A stretch of DNA of 8,724 nt from NCBI GenBank assembly GCA_900770345.1, contig CAAGKF010000398.1, forward strand, positions 1 to 8,724, read 5' to 3'. A program made the position numbers and the translations under genes. The notes beneath the pieces were generated by a model. It saw nothing but the letters and a program-made list of their open reading frames with translations, ran no database searches and was not told the origin of the DNA. Below are positions 1 to 6,076 of the stretch, one piece after another. This DNA comes from Lachnospiraceae bacterium. Lineage in GTDB: Bacteria; Bacillota; Clostridia; Lachnospirales; Lachnospiraceae. Each line of letters opens with the position of its first letter. The first letter of the stretch is position 1.

Positions 1-57
1 AAACTAAGTATAAATAACGACACAAATATAATCAATAAACTTATGACCTGCATAGTT
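1..57. other. AT-rich contig end of uncertain origin
   Basis: This stretch is about 25% G+C, well below the adjoining permease gene, and holds no complete gene. On the minus strand, one base out of the permease frame, an open frame runs from about position 91 to the contig edge. It would encode a hydrophobic peptide containing the residues LGTTINETMQVISLLIIF. That peptide does not align convincingly with the expected MalG-type continuation. It could be the coding remnant of another membrane protein joined by a chimeric assembly, or a frameshifted continuation. I cannot tell which from this window. Confidence 0.4.
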
Positions 58-315
58 TCATTTATGGTGGTGCCAAGTGTGCGGGCCATGGGGGTTTAGT
101 TTGTTTTTCGTCCAGACATATATGTAATTTTCCAGAGTAGCCGGACTCGGGATCAGCTGAAATTCTCCCCGGATCACACTGTTCCCCTCACGGAATGACA
201 AAGATAAAGCCCACACCAGAGGAATGCCGATAAAAATGAGGAACAGGATCATAGGAATATACAAAAAGCAGACTCTTATGATCTTTCTTTTTGTTTTTGG
301 CTTCATGCTATTCAT
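58..315 (-). pseudogene. Broken or truncated MalG-type sugar ABC transporter permease
   Basis: This is the N-terminal part of an inner-membrane permease of the carbohydrate (CUT1, MalG-like) ABC family, which would form the channel together with the permease at 308-1210. It has a basic start (KPKTKRK), one membrane segment at about residues 14-36, and the family signature LENYIYVW at residues 61-68. It then ends at residue 85 in a non-family tail (PHGPHTWHHHK), whereas MalG-type permeases are usually about 270-300 residues. The EAA loop and about five membrane segments are missing. The start overlaps the upstream stop by 8 bases, which implies translational coupling. The GGAG site lies only 3 bases before the ATG at 315 but 12 before an in-frame ATG at 306, so the start is ambiguous. 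The break falls next to a run of five Cs, within about 110 bases of the contig edge. A frameshift, a real pseudogene and an assembly chimera are all possible. Confidence 0.7.
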
Positions 316-1210
316 TCACTCCTTTTCCAAAATTATTGGCTTTCAGGTAAACAACAACGTAAACACTCAGAATAAGGAATAAGATCACCGTCAGAGCAGC
401 GCCGTATCCATACTGCCCGTTCTCAATGGATGTCTTATACATATAAATCGGCAAAGTCAGAGTTCGTCTTACCGGACCTCCATCTGTCATTGTCATAATC
501 AGATCCACTGACCGGAATTCCCAGATCGTTCTCATCAGAGTCGCAAAAACTATGGATTCTTTCATGTATGGAATAGTGACCCACCAGAAATTTTTCCAGG
601 CATTTCCGCCGTCCACTCTTGCTGACTCATAAAGCTCCAGGGGCACGGTCTGCAGTCCGCCGAGAAGCGTGATCGTAAAAAACGGAATACCTCTCCAGAG
701 TTCCGAAATAACTACAGAAGGAAATACCGTTGACACATTCTGGACCCAGGCCTTTGCCAGATGCCCGAGACCCATAAGATTTAACACGTGGTTCAGAAGA
801 CCAATATGCTCATTATAAATCAGGATCCAGAGCATGGTAGTGAGGACTCCTGACACTGCCCACGGAGCAAAGCAAAAGGTTCTCACAAATCCCCGCCCGC
901 GAAATTCCTGGTTCAGGATCAAAGCAAAAATCATACCAAAAAACAACTGGAGCACGACTTCACATGCTACCCATTTCACAGAATTGACCAATGCTTTTCC
1001 AAAAACTTTATCCTTTGTAAAAATATCGATAAAATTCTGAAGTCCTACAAATTCTGTTGCATAGGGATTGCCCCGATCATAATTGGTAACAGAATAGCCA
1101 AATCCTCGGAACATCGGTACAAAACAGAATGTGATTAAAAATGCCAGTGTAGGAAGAATCAGAAGCCAGGGAAAAATCGACTTGGCATGTTTTGAATATA
1201 GTCCTTTCAT
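308..1210 (-). CDS. MalF-type carbohydrate ABC transporter permease
   Basis: This is a complete 300-residue permease of the binding-protein-dependent sugar importer family (CUT1, MalF/UgpA-like). About six membrane segments are visible, near residues 14-34, 78-100, 113-132, 163-186, 218-238 and 270-290. The EAA loop that docks the ATPase is at about residues 195-214 (ESARVDGGNAWKNFWWVTIP), a near-canonical match, and the typical TDGGP motif is at 242-246. An AGGGAG ribosome site sits 7 bases before the ATG. It is the first gene of a leftward operon and overlaps the MalG-type gene by 8 bases. No substrate-binding protein or ATPase gene lies in the window; the binding protein may lie beyond the left edge, and such systems often share a distant MsmX/MalK-type ATPase. 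The substrate cannot be read from the permease. The promoter at 1256-1283 and palindrome at 1304-1320 suggest control by the divergent regulator. Confidence 0.93.
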   Translation of the reverse strand: MKGLYSKHAKSIFPWLLILPTLAFLITFCFVPMFRGFGYSVTNYDRGNPYATEFVGLQNFIDIFTKDKVFGKALVNSVKWVACEVVLQLFFGMIFALILNQEFRGRGFVRTFCFAPWAVSGVLTTMLWILIYNEHIGLLNHVLNLMGLGHLAKAWVQNVSTVFPSVVISELWRGIPFFTITLLGGLQTVPLELYESARVDGGNAWKNFWWVTIPYMKESIVFATLMRTIWEFRSVDLIMTMTDGGPVRRTLTLPIYMYKTSIENGQYGYGAALTVILFLILSVYVVVYLKANNFGKGVNE

Positions 1211-1255
1211 TTATTCACTCCCTTTTTGTTTTGTAATTTTTTTCCTTGTGCTTTT

Positions 1256-1283
1256 ATTATAAACAATTATTTATTCATTTCAA
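1256..1283 (-). promoter_or_regulatory. SigA-type promoter of the permease operon
   Basis: On the minus strand, a -35 box TTGAAA (1283-1278) and a consensus -10 box TATAAT (1261-1256) are separated by 16 bases. Transcription would start near 1249, giving a leader of about 38 bases that contains the ribosome site of the MalF-type gene. I saw no sigma-54 -24/-12 (GG-N10-GC) element in this AT-rich region. Prediction from sequence only. Confidence 0.65.
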
Positions 1284-1303
1284 TATGGTGGTATTTTTAA
1301 TTT

Positions 1304-1320
1304 TGTTTATTATATAAACA
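1304..1320. promoter_or_regulatory. Palindromic operator candidate between divergent promoters
   Basis: This is a perfect inverted repeat, TGTTTAT-TAT-ATAAACA, with 7-base arms and a 3-base centre. It lies between the -35 boxes of the leftward permease promoter (1278-1283) and the rightward regulator promoter (1326-1331). Its centre is about 63 bases upstream of the predicted permease start and about 49 upstream of the predicted regulator start. Those positions suit an activator of SigA polymerase and possible self-control. A near copy is at 3177-3193. The obvious binder is the Fis-type HTH regulator encoded next door, but that is inference. The AT-rich background lowers the weight of any single match. 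Confidence 0.55.
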
Positions 1321-1325
1321 TTTTA

Positions 1326-1354
1326 TTGAAAAGCATCTGTTTTTGTGCTATTAT
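1326..1354 (+). promoter_or_regulatory. Promoter of the PrpR_N-type regulator gene
   Basis: The -35 box TTGAAA (1326-1331) and -10 box TATTAT (1349-1354) are spaced by 17 bases. TGC directly before the -10 box makes an extended -10. Transcription would start near 1361. The downstream AAGGAGGT ribosome site (1375-1382) lies 13 bases before the ATG at 1396, longer than usual, yet no better in-frame start lies between them. Confidence 0.65.
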
Positions 1355-1395
1355 TGTATAAATAATAAACGCAGAAGGAGGTATTATACAGCAAA

Positions 1396-3174
1396 ATGAC
1401 CAAGCGTAAACTTCGATTATTAGCAATTGCACCCAGCGAAAGCATTCAGAACCTGTTATATGAAATCACAGCTACTATGGATAATGTTCATATCGATTCT
1501 TATATCGGCAACTTATACAGTGCTGTGGAAATCGTACGGCAGCAGTCCGGAAGTGATTACGACGCCATTCTTTCCCGCGGAGAAACCGCCTCCATGATTA
1601 AAAAAATAACGCAGATCCCCGTTATTGAATTTGATATCTCCTTTTATGATGTGATGCATGCCATGAAACTGGCAGATAACTTCAATGAGCCCTATGCTAT
1701 TGTAGGCTTTACTCCCGTAACCACCAAAGCCCACCTGCTCCGTGATCTGCTGCAGCTCGACCTGGACATTCATACTCTTTTCTCTCTGGAAGACGCAGTT
1801 CCCCTTATGGAGCAGCTGAAGGCCAAAGGCTACCGGCTTATTGTATCCGGTATGGGAATTGACGCCATTGCACGCAGGAACGGAATCAATTCTATCCTGA
1901 TCTCCACCGGACGCGAAAGCCTTAATGCCGCCGTGGATAACGCCGTCCGCCTCTGTACATCTCTGGTACAGATCAAACAGCGGGAATCCTTTTTTCATCA
2001 GCTTCTTTTAAAAAGCGATCAGGAACTGCTGGTATTTAACAGCGAAAAAGAGCTGGTATTCTCCTCCGTAAAGACTTCCAGGCAGGAGCTGGCGCTTTCT
2101 TTTGCTGTCAAACGGCTTCAGAATGCCCAGAGAGCAGACACAACAAACACCAAAATCGACCACGACCTGCTGATCACCATGGATGAAAAAAATATAACGA
2201 TTGACGGAGACCTTTACGCAGTCTTCTCTTTTTCTTTCCAGAAAAAGCCCTACAATATTGCCAAAAATGAAATCCGTTATTTTTCTCATGACGAGGCAGT
2301 AGATACTTTTCTCTCCCATTACCTGGAATTATCCTCCTCAAGCCATGACTGTGTCCGCTCCATGCCCCAGATCATCCAATCCGGCTCTCCGGTCATGCTT
2401 CTCGGAGAACAGGGAATCGGCAAAGAGCAGCTGGCTGCCACCATTTATTCTCAGGGCCCGAAGCACAACCGTCCGTACCTGATCGTGGATTTTTCCACCG
2501 CCAATGACAAGACCTGGTCTTATCTGCAGAAAAATGTAAATTCTCCGATCAACAGCGACAATATTACCATTTATTTCCGCGGTCTGGAAAAACTGACATC
2601 CTCAAAAACAGAAAAGCTGAAATTGCTCCTTTACGATACAGGAACCTGCAAACGCAACCGGGTTTTATTCTCCTATACGACCGCTCCGGGCAGCACCGTT
2701 CCCGAACATATCCTCAGCTTTATTAACTATTTCTCCTGTCTTACCATCCACATGACGCCACTGAGAGAACGCTCCTCTGAAATACAGGCACTGGCAAGCC
2801 TTTATATCAGCACTCTCAACATTGATCTGGCAAAGCAGATAAGCGGCTTTACTCCTCAGGCCATGAAACTGATTGAACAGTATCCCTGGCCCGGAAATTT
2901 AACTCAGCTGAAACGGGTAATTACTCAGCTGGTCATCAACGCCTCTTCTCCTTATATACAACCTGAAAGTGTCAAGCGCGTTCTTTCGGAAGAAAATTTT
3001 ATTCCGTCAAGCCACACTTCTCTCTCGGATGTACTGGATCTGAACAAACCGCTGCATGATATCGAGCGTGACATTGTAAAGGCTGTTTTAGCCGAAACAG
3101 GAGGAAACCAAAGTCAGGCTGCTCTCAGACTTGGAATCTGCCGAACGACCCTGTGGAAAATCATGAAAAATTAG
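1396..3174 (+). CDS. PrpR_N-sensor AAA+/Fis-type transcriptional regulator lacking GAFTGA
   Basis: This 592-residue cytoplasmic regulator has an enhancer-binding-protein layout. A PrpR_N domain (about residues 28-196) has the family-like stretch SRGETA...IPVIEFDISFYDVMHA. A weak PAS-like region follows (about 200-300), then an AAA+ region (about 315-520) and a Fis-type HTH (about 548-592, GGNQSQAALRLGICRTTLW). In the AAA+ region, Walker A (GEQGIGKE, 337-344), the arginine-finger motif PLRERSSEI (455-463) and the YPWPGNLTQLKRVI motif (496-509) survive. The Walker B position reads TIYFRGLEKL (391-400) in place of the usual LFLDEI, so the acidic pair is lost. The interval from Walker A to this site is about a dozen residues short, and neither the ELFG nor the GAFTGA motif can be found. 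GAFTGA contacts sigma-54, so this protein probably acts with SigA, as E. coli TyrR does. It diverges from the permease operon and precedes the cyclase-family gene; regulation of both is inferred. The signal molecule is unknown. Confidence 0.88.
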   Translation: MTKRKLRLLAIAPSESIQNLLYEITATMDNVHIDSYIGNLYSAVEIVRQQSGSDYDAILSRGETASMIKKITQIPVIEFDISFYDVMHAMKLADNFNEPYAIVGFTPVTTKAHLLRDLLQLDLDIHTLFSLEDAVPLMEQLKAKGYRLIVSGMGIDAIARRNGINSILISTGRESLNAAVDNAVRLCTSLVQIKQRESFFHQLLLKSDQELLVFNSEKELVFSSVKTSRQELALSFAVKRLQNAQRADTTNTKIDHDLLITMDEKNITIDGDLYAVFSFSFQKKPYNIAKNEIRYFSHDEAVDTFLSHYLELSSSSHDCVRSMPQIIQSGSPVMLLGEQGIGKEQLAATIYSQGPKHNRPYLIVDFSTANDKTWSYLQKNVNSPINSDNITIYFRGLEKLTSSKTEKLKLLLYDTGTCKRNRVLFSYTTAPGSTVPEHILSFINYFSCLTIHMTPLRERSSEIQALASLYISTLNIDLAKQISGFTPQAMKLIEQYPWPGNLTQLKRVITQLVINASSPYIQPESVKRVLSEENFIPSSHTSLSDVLDLNKPLHDIERDIVKAVLAETGGNQSQAALRLGICRTTLWKIMKN

Positions 3175-3176
3175 AT

Positions 3177-3193
3177 GGTTTATTTTTTAAACA
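3177..3193. promoter_or_regulatory. Second copy of the candidate operator palindrome
   Basis: Three bases after the regulator stop codon, GTTTA-TTTTT-TAAAC (3178-3192) repeats the 15-base core of the palindrome at 1305-1319 (GTTTATTATATAAAC) with two mismatches. It lies about 90 bases before the cyclase-family start, so it could place that gene under the same regulator. It could also be chance in a very AT-rich spacer. Confidence 0.42.
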
Positions 3194-3232
3194 TATTTAT
3201 AGATTTTTGATATTCATTTTTCTTATAAATAC

Positions 3233-3254
3233 ATATATTATTTAAACATAATAT
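3233..3254. promoter_or_regulatory. AT-rich inverted repeat upstream of the cyclase gene
   Basis: Arms ATATTAT (3235-3241) and ATAATAT (3248-3254) flank TTAAAC. The 15 bases at 3233-3247 also match the core at 1305-1319 in 12 positions, so this may be a third, weaker operator copy. I found no well-spaced -35/-10 pair for the cyclase gene in 3175-3275. It may be read from the regulator promoter or from a weak local one. Confidence 0.25.
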
Positions 3255-3275
3255 TCTGTATTTACGGAGGTGCAT

Positions 3276-3941
3276 ATGTCAAAAGCAATTGATTTAACCC
3301 ACATTATTGATCCCAAAAAAGTCCAGCGCAAATTTTCTGTAGAAACCGTCGGCGCTGAAACCGTTAATCACAACGTGGTTCGAAAGGAAAATCAATGGTA
3401 CATTATGAGCAATATTTCCATGGTATCCCACATAGCCACCCATATTGAAGTCCCATATCATCTGTTTCCGGAAGGCTTCGATCTTGCTTCCATGCCGCTG
3501 GATGCCTTTTATGGAGACGCTGTCCTTCTGGATTTTTCAGACATCCAGGCACGTGTGGAAATCAGCGCTGACCGCGTAAAAAAAGCCGCAGAAAAAATCG
3601 GAGGTATTCCCCAAAACGCCATCGTACTCTGCAATCTGGGCTATGCCGATCGGTACGGCCAGGAAGAATATTCCCAAAGCCCTTATTTTTCAACTGAAGC
3701 CATCCAGTGGCTTGCGCAGTCCGGTATGAAAATGATGGGTGTTGATGCCGGCGGGGTAGAACTTCCCGCATCGGAAGAGCATGTAAATCACAGCGCTTTG
3801 TTCAGCAACAATATCCCTTTAATCGAGAATGTTGCCCATTTAAATCAGCTTTCTTCCGACCATTTCGAAGTTGCTGCTTTTCCATATCCGATTGCAGGTG
3901 TTGAAGCCTTTCCGCTGCGTGTTGTAGCATTTGAAGATTAA
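3276..3941 (+). CDS. Cyclase/kynurenine formamidase-family metal-dependent hydrolase
   Basis: This 221-residue protein belongs to the cyclase family (PF04199), whose members hydrolyse amide or ester bonds, for example kynurenine formamidase and isatin hydrolase. The metal motif HxGTHxDxPxH appears here as H52-IAT-H56-I-E58-V-P60-Y-H62, with Gly to Ala and the metal-binding Asp to Glu. Later ligand candidates are H169, H172 and E184 in ENVAHL, with the 12-residue H172-E184 spacing seen in KynB. Length is normal and no signal peptide is visible, so it should be cytoplasmic. I chose the ATG at 3276, which has CGGAGG 5 bases upstream. An in-frame GTG at 3270 overlaps that ribosome site and is unlikely to be used. 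It lies about 100 bases after the regulator, same strand. Tryptophan breakdown is not supported by any neighbour, so I infer action on a compound linked to the divergent transporter. The substrate is unknown. Confidence 0.87.
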   Translation: MSKAIDLTHIIDPKKVQRKFSVETVGAETVNHNVVRKENQWYIMSNISMVSHIATHIEVPYHLFPEGFDLASMPLDAFYGDAVLLDFSDIQARVEISADRVKKAAEKIGGIPQNAIVLCNLGYADRYGQEEYSQSPYFSTEAIQWLAQSGMKMMGVDAGGVELPASEEHVNHSALFSNNIPLIENVAHLNQLSSDHFEVAAFPYPIAGVEAFPLRVVAFED

Positions 3942-3954
3942 AGTTTCTCCGGTC

Positions 3955-3983
3955 TTTTCAACTATATCGGAGTGTGCTATAAT
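3955..3983 (+). promoter_or_regulatory. Extended -10 promoter of the rubredoxin-FDP-SOR operon
   Basis: A consensus -10 box TATAAT (3978-3983) is preceded by TGC (extended -10). A weak -35 box TTTTCA (3955-3960) lies 17 bases upstream. Transcription would start near 3990, about 43 bases before the rubredoxin ATG. A short dyad, CTCCG (3947-3951) with CGGAG (3968-3972), brackets the -35 box and spacer and might be an operator. It lacks a T-run and does not look like a terminator for the preceding gene. No obvious PerR, Fur or Rex site was seen. Confidence 0.65.
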
Positions 3984-4032
3984 GGTAGTCACGAATAACC
4001 TATTAAACAAGTAGTTGAAAGGAGAACATACT

Positions 4033-4194
4033 ATGAAATATGTTTGCGAACCATGCGGTTGGATTTATGATGAAGAACTGGGTGATCCGGATAACGGTAT
4101 TGCTCCCGGGACAAAATTTGAAGATCTTCCTGATGACTTTGTTTGCCCAGTCTGCGGAGTCGGCAAAGATATGTTTTCCAAAGCAGACGAGTAA
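4033..4194 (+). CDS. Rubredoxin
   Basis: This is a complete 53-residue rubredoxin, a small cytoplasmic electron carrier with one Fe bound by four cysteines. The ligands are C5-EP-C8-G and C38-PV-C41-G, with the standard 29 residues between the pairs. The conserved GDPDNGIAPGT and FEDLPDDFVCPVCG segments are intact. AAAGGAG lies 8 bases before the ATG. It is the first gene of the operon, 26 bases upstream of the flavodiiron fusion gene. In Moorella thermoacetica a rubredoxin gene likewise sits in the cluster with hrb, rbo and fprA. Likely roles are passing electrons to the superoxide reductase domain of the third gene, to the flavodiiron core, or both. Which partner it prefers cannot be read from sequence. 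Confidence 0.97.
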   Translation: MKYVCEPCGWIYDEELGDPDNGIAPGTKFEDLPDDFVCPVCGVGKDMFSKADE

Positions 4195-4220
4195 AAGAAC
4201 AGCAGAGAGGTGACTGAATT

Positions 4221-6011
4221 ATGGAAATAACAAAGGACATTCGCTATGTCGGTGTGAACGATCATGAGATCGACCTGTTCGAGGGACAGTACGTAGTTCC
4301 CAACGGAATGGCATATAACTCCTATGTCATACTGGATGAGAAAATCGCCGTTATGGATACGGTAGACCGCAATTTTACCCACGAATGGCTGGATAATCTG
4401 GCAGCAGTCCTGGAGGACAAAAAGCCGGATTATCTGATCATACAGCATATGGAACCGGATCATTCCGCCAATATCGCTAGTTTTATGAAGACCTACCCGG
4501 AGGCAACGATCGTATCCTCCGCCAAGGCCTTCGCCATGATGAATAACTTTTTCGGAACAGACTTTTCCGACCGGCGCATCGTTGTAGGCGAGGGCGACAC
4601 CCTGACTCTGGGCAGACACACACTTACTTTCGTTACTGCGCCCATGGTTCACTGGCCGGAAGTAATCGTTACGTACGACAGCACAGATAAGGTACTGTTT
4701 TCCGCAGACGGCTTCGGCAAGTTCGGCGCTCTGGATGCGGAGGAGGACTGGGCCTGCGAGGCAAGAAGATACTATATTGGCATCGTCGGGAAGTATGGCG
4801 CTCAGGTACAGTCTCTGCTTAAAAAAGCTGCCGGGCTGGACATTGCGATCATCTGTCCTCTGCACGGCCCTGTACTGACCGAAAATCTCGGCTACTACCT
4901 GAATCTCTACAATACCTGGTCCTCCTACGCTGCGGAAAGCGAAGGAATTGTGATCGCCTACACCTCCGTTTACGGCAATACCAAAAAAGCTGTTGAGCTG
5001 CTGGCTGAAAAGCTGAAGGCAAAGAACTGTCCGGAGGTGGTCATTCATGACCTTGCCCGCACCGATATGGCGGAAGCGGTGGAGGATGCGTTCCGCTACG
5101 GCAGGATCGTTCTCGCAACCACCACCTACAACGCTGACATCTTCCCGTTCATGAAGGAGTTTATCCATCATCTGACGGAGCGCAATTTCCAGAACAGAAC
5201 AGTCGCTTTGATCGAGAACGGTTCCTGGGCTCCGCTGGCTGCAAAGACTATGAAATCCATGCTGGAGGGCTGCAGGAACCTGACCTTCACCAACACTACC
5301 GTAAAGATCATGTCTGCTCTCAATGAGACCAGTTCCGCACAGCTGGATGCCCTGGCTGATGAACTCTGCAAGGACTATCTTGCCCAGCAGGATACAACCG
5401 CCAACAAAAACGATATGACTGCACTGTTCAAAATCGGATACGGTCTGTATGTAGTTACCTCCAATGACGGTAAAAAGGACAACGGTCTGATCGTCAATAC
5501 GGTAGCCCAGGTTACGGATTCCCCGAAAAGAATCGCGGTGACCATCAACAAGCTTAATTACTCCCATCATGTGATCAAACAGACGGGAATAATGAATGTA
5601 AACTGCCTGTCTGTCAATGCTCCTTTTAAGGTGTTCGAAAACTTCGGTTTCCAGAGCGGCAGAACGGTAGACAAGTTTGCAAACTATAAACCGCTCCGCT
5701 CCGACAACGGCCTTGTATTTCTTCCGAAATACATCAACGCCTTTATGTCCCTCAAGGTTGAGCAGTATATTGATCTGGATACACACGGAATGTTCATCTG
5801 TTCCGTAACTGAAGCAAGAGTACTTTCCGACAAGGAGACCATGACCTACACCTACTATCAGAACAATGTAAAGCCCAAGCCTGCCACCGAAGGCAAGAAG
5901 GGCTTCGTCTGCAAGATATGCGGATACGTCTACGAAGGTGATGAGCTTCCGGATGACTTTATCTGCCCGCTCTGCAAGCACGGCGCTGCGGATTTTGAAC
6001 CCATAGCATAA
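4221..6011 (+). CDS. Flavodiiron protein fused to flavin reductase and short-spaced rubredoxin
   Basis: This 596-residue cytoplasmic protein should reduce O2 to water and/or NO to N2O. Domains in order: a metallo-beta-lactamase-like diiron core (about 1-240) with HMEPDH (H76, E78, D80, H81), H144 in MVHWPE, D163 in FSADGFG and H215 in PLHGP; flavodoxin (about 242-390) with FMN loop TSVYGNT (248-254); a linker; a flavin-reductase-like FMN split barrel (about 399-545); and rubredoxin with C564/C567 and C582/C585. Only 14 residues separate the rubredoxin cysteine pairs, against 29 in the free rubredoxin, so it is of the short-spaced kind. All diiron ligands are intact. The C-terminal 198 residues have the layout of the separate Moorella high-molecular-weight rubredoxin (Hrb), the electron donor to FprA, so this looks like an FprA-Hrb fusion able to take electrons from NAD(P)H by itself. 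AGAGGTGA lies 7 bases before the ATG. O2 versus NO preference is not predictable here. Confidence 0.95.
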   Translation: MEITKDIRYVGVNDHEIDLFEGQYVVPNGMAYNSYVILDEKIAVMDTVDRNFTHEWLDNLAAVLEDKKPDYLIIQHMEPDHSANIASFMKTYPEATIVSSAKAFAMMNNFFGTDFSDRRIVVGEGDTLTLGRHTLTFVTAPMVHWPEVIVTYDSTDKVLFSADGFGKFGALDAEEDWACEARRYYIGIVGKYGAQVQSLLKKAAGLDIAIICPLHGPVLTENLGYYLNLYNTWSSYAAESEGIVIAYTSVYGNTKKAVELLAEKLKAKNCPEVVIHDLARTDMAEAVEDAFRYGRIVLATTTYNADIFPFMKEFIHHLTERNFQNRTVALIENGSWAPLAAKTMKSMLEGCRNLTFTNTTVKIMSALNETSSAQLDALADELCKDYLAQQDTTANKNDMTALFKIGYGLYVVTSNDGKKDNGLIVNTVAQVTDSPKRIAVTINKLNYSHHVIKQTGIMNVNCLSVNAPFKVFENFGFQSGRTVDKFANYKPLRSDNGLVFLPKYINAFMSLKVEQYIDLDTHGMFICSVTEARVLSDKETMTYTYYQNNVKPKPATEGKKGFVCKICGYVYEGDELPDDFICPLCKHGAADFEPIA

Positions 6012-6076
6012 TAAAAACAGCAGAAGATGAGCGGCCGCCCAGCCAGCCGTGAGCAAATGAAAAAGGAGGTTTTCGT

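Noticed and set aside
1326..1345. Possible CcpA catabolite-response element around TGAAAAGCATCTG
   Set aside because: It misses the central CG and the right half of the consensus. It also overlaps the -35 box, which explains the TTGAAA match better.
1513..2319. Two minus-strand open frames inside the regulator gene
   Set aside because: They are antisense to a well-supported regulator, lack recognisable domains and have no sensible ribosome sites.
3270..3278. GTG at 3270 as start of the cyclase-family gene
   Set aside because: The GTG overlaps the CGGAGG ribosome site that serves the ATG at 3276.
3947..3972. CTCCG/CGGAG dyad as terminator of the cyclase gene
   Set aside because: The stem is 5 bp with a 16-base loop and no T-run, and it overlaps the next promoter. 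At most it is an operator.
6031..6038. NotI-like GCGGCCGC between the flavodiiron and superoxide reductase genes, as a sign of a cloning join
   Set aside because: Operon spacing, ribosome site and synteny logic run smoothly across it. A single 8-base GC site is not evidence of construction.
4065..6056. A 663-codon open frame on the minus strand opposite the flavodiiron and rubredoxin genes
   Set aside because: It lies entirely antisense to genes with clear domains and intact active-site motifs. Its translation shows no recognisable domain. It is a codon-use shadow of the real gene.
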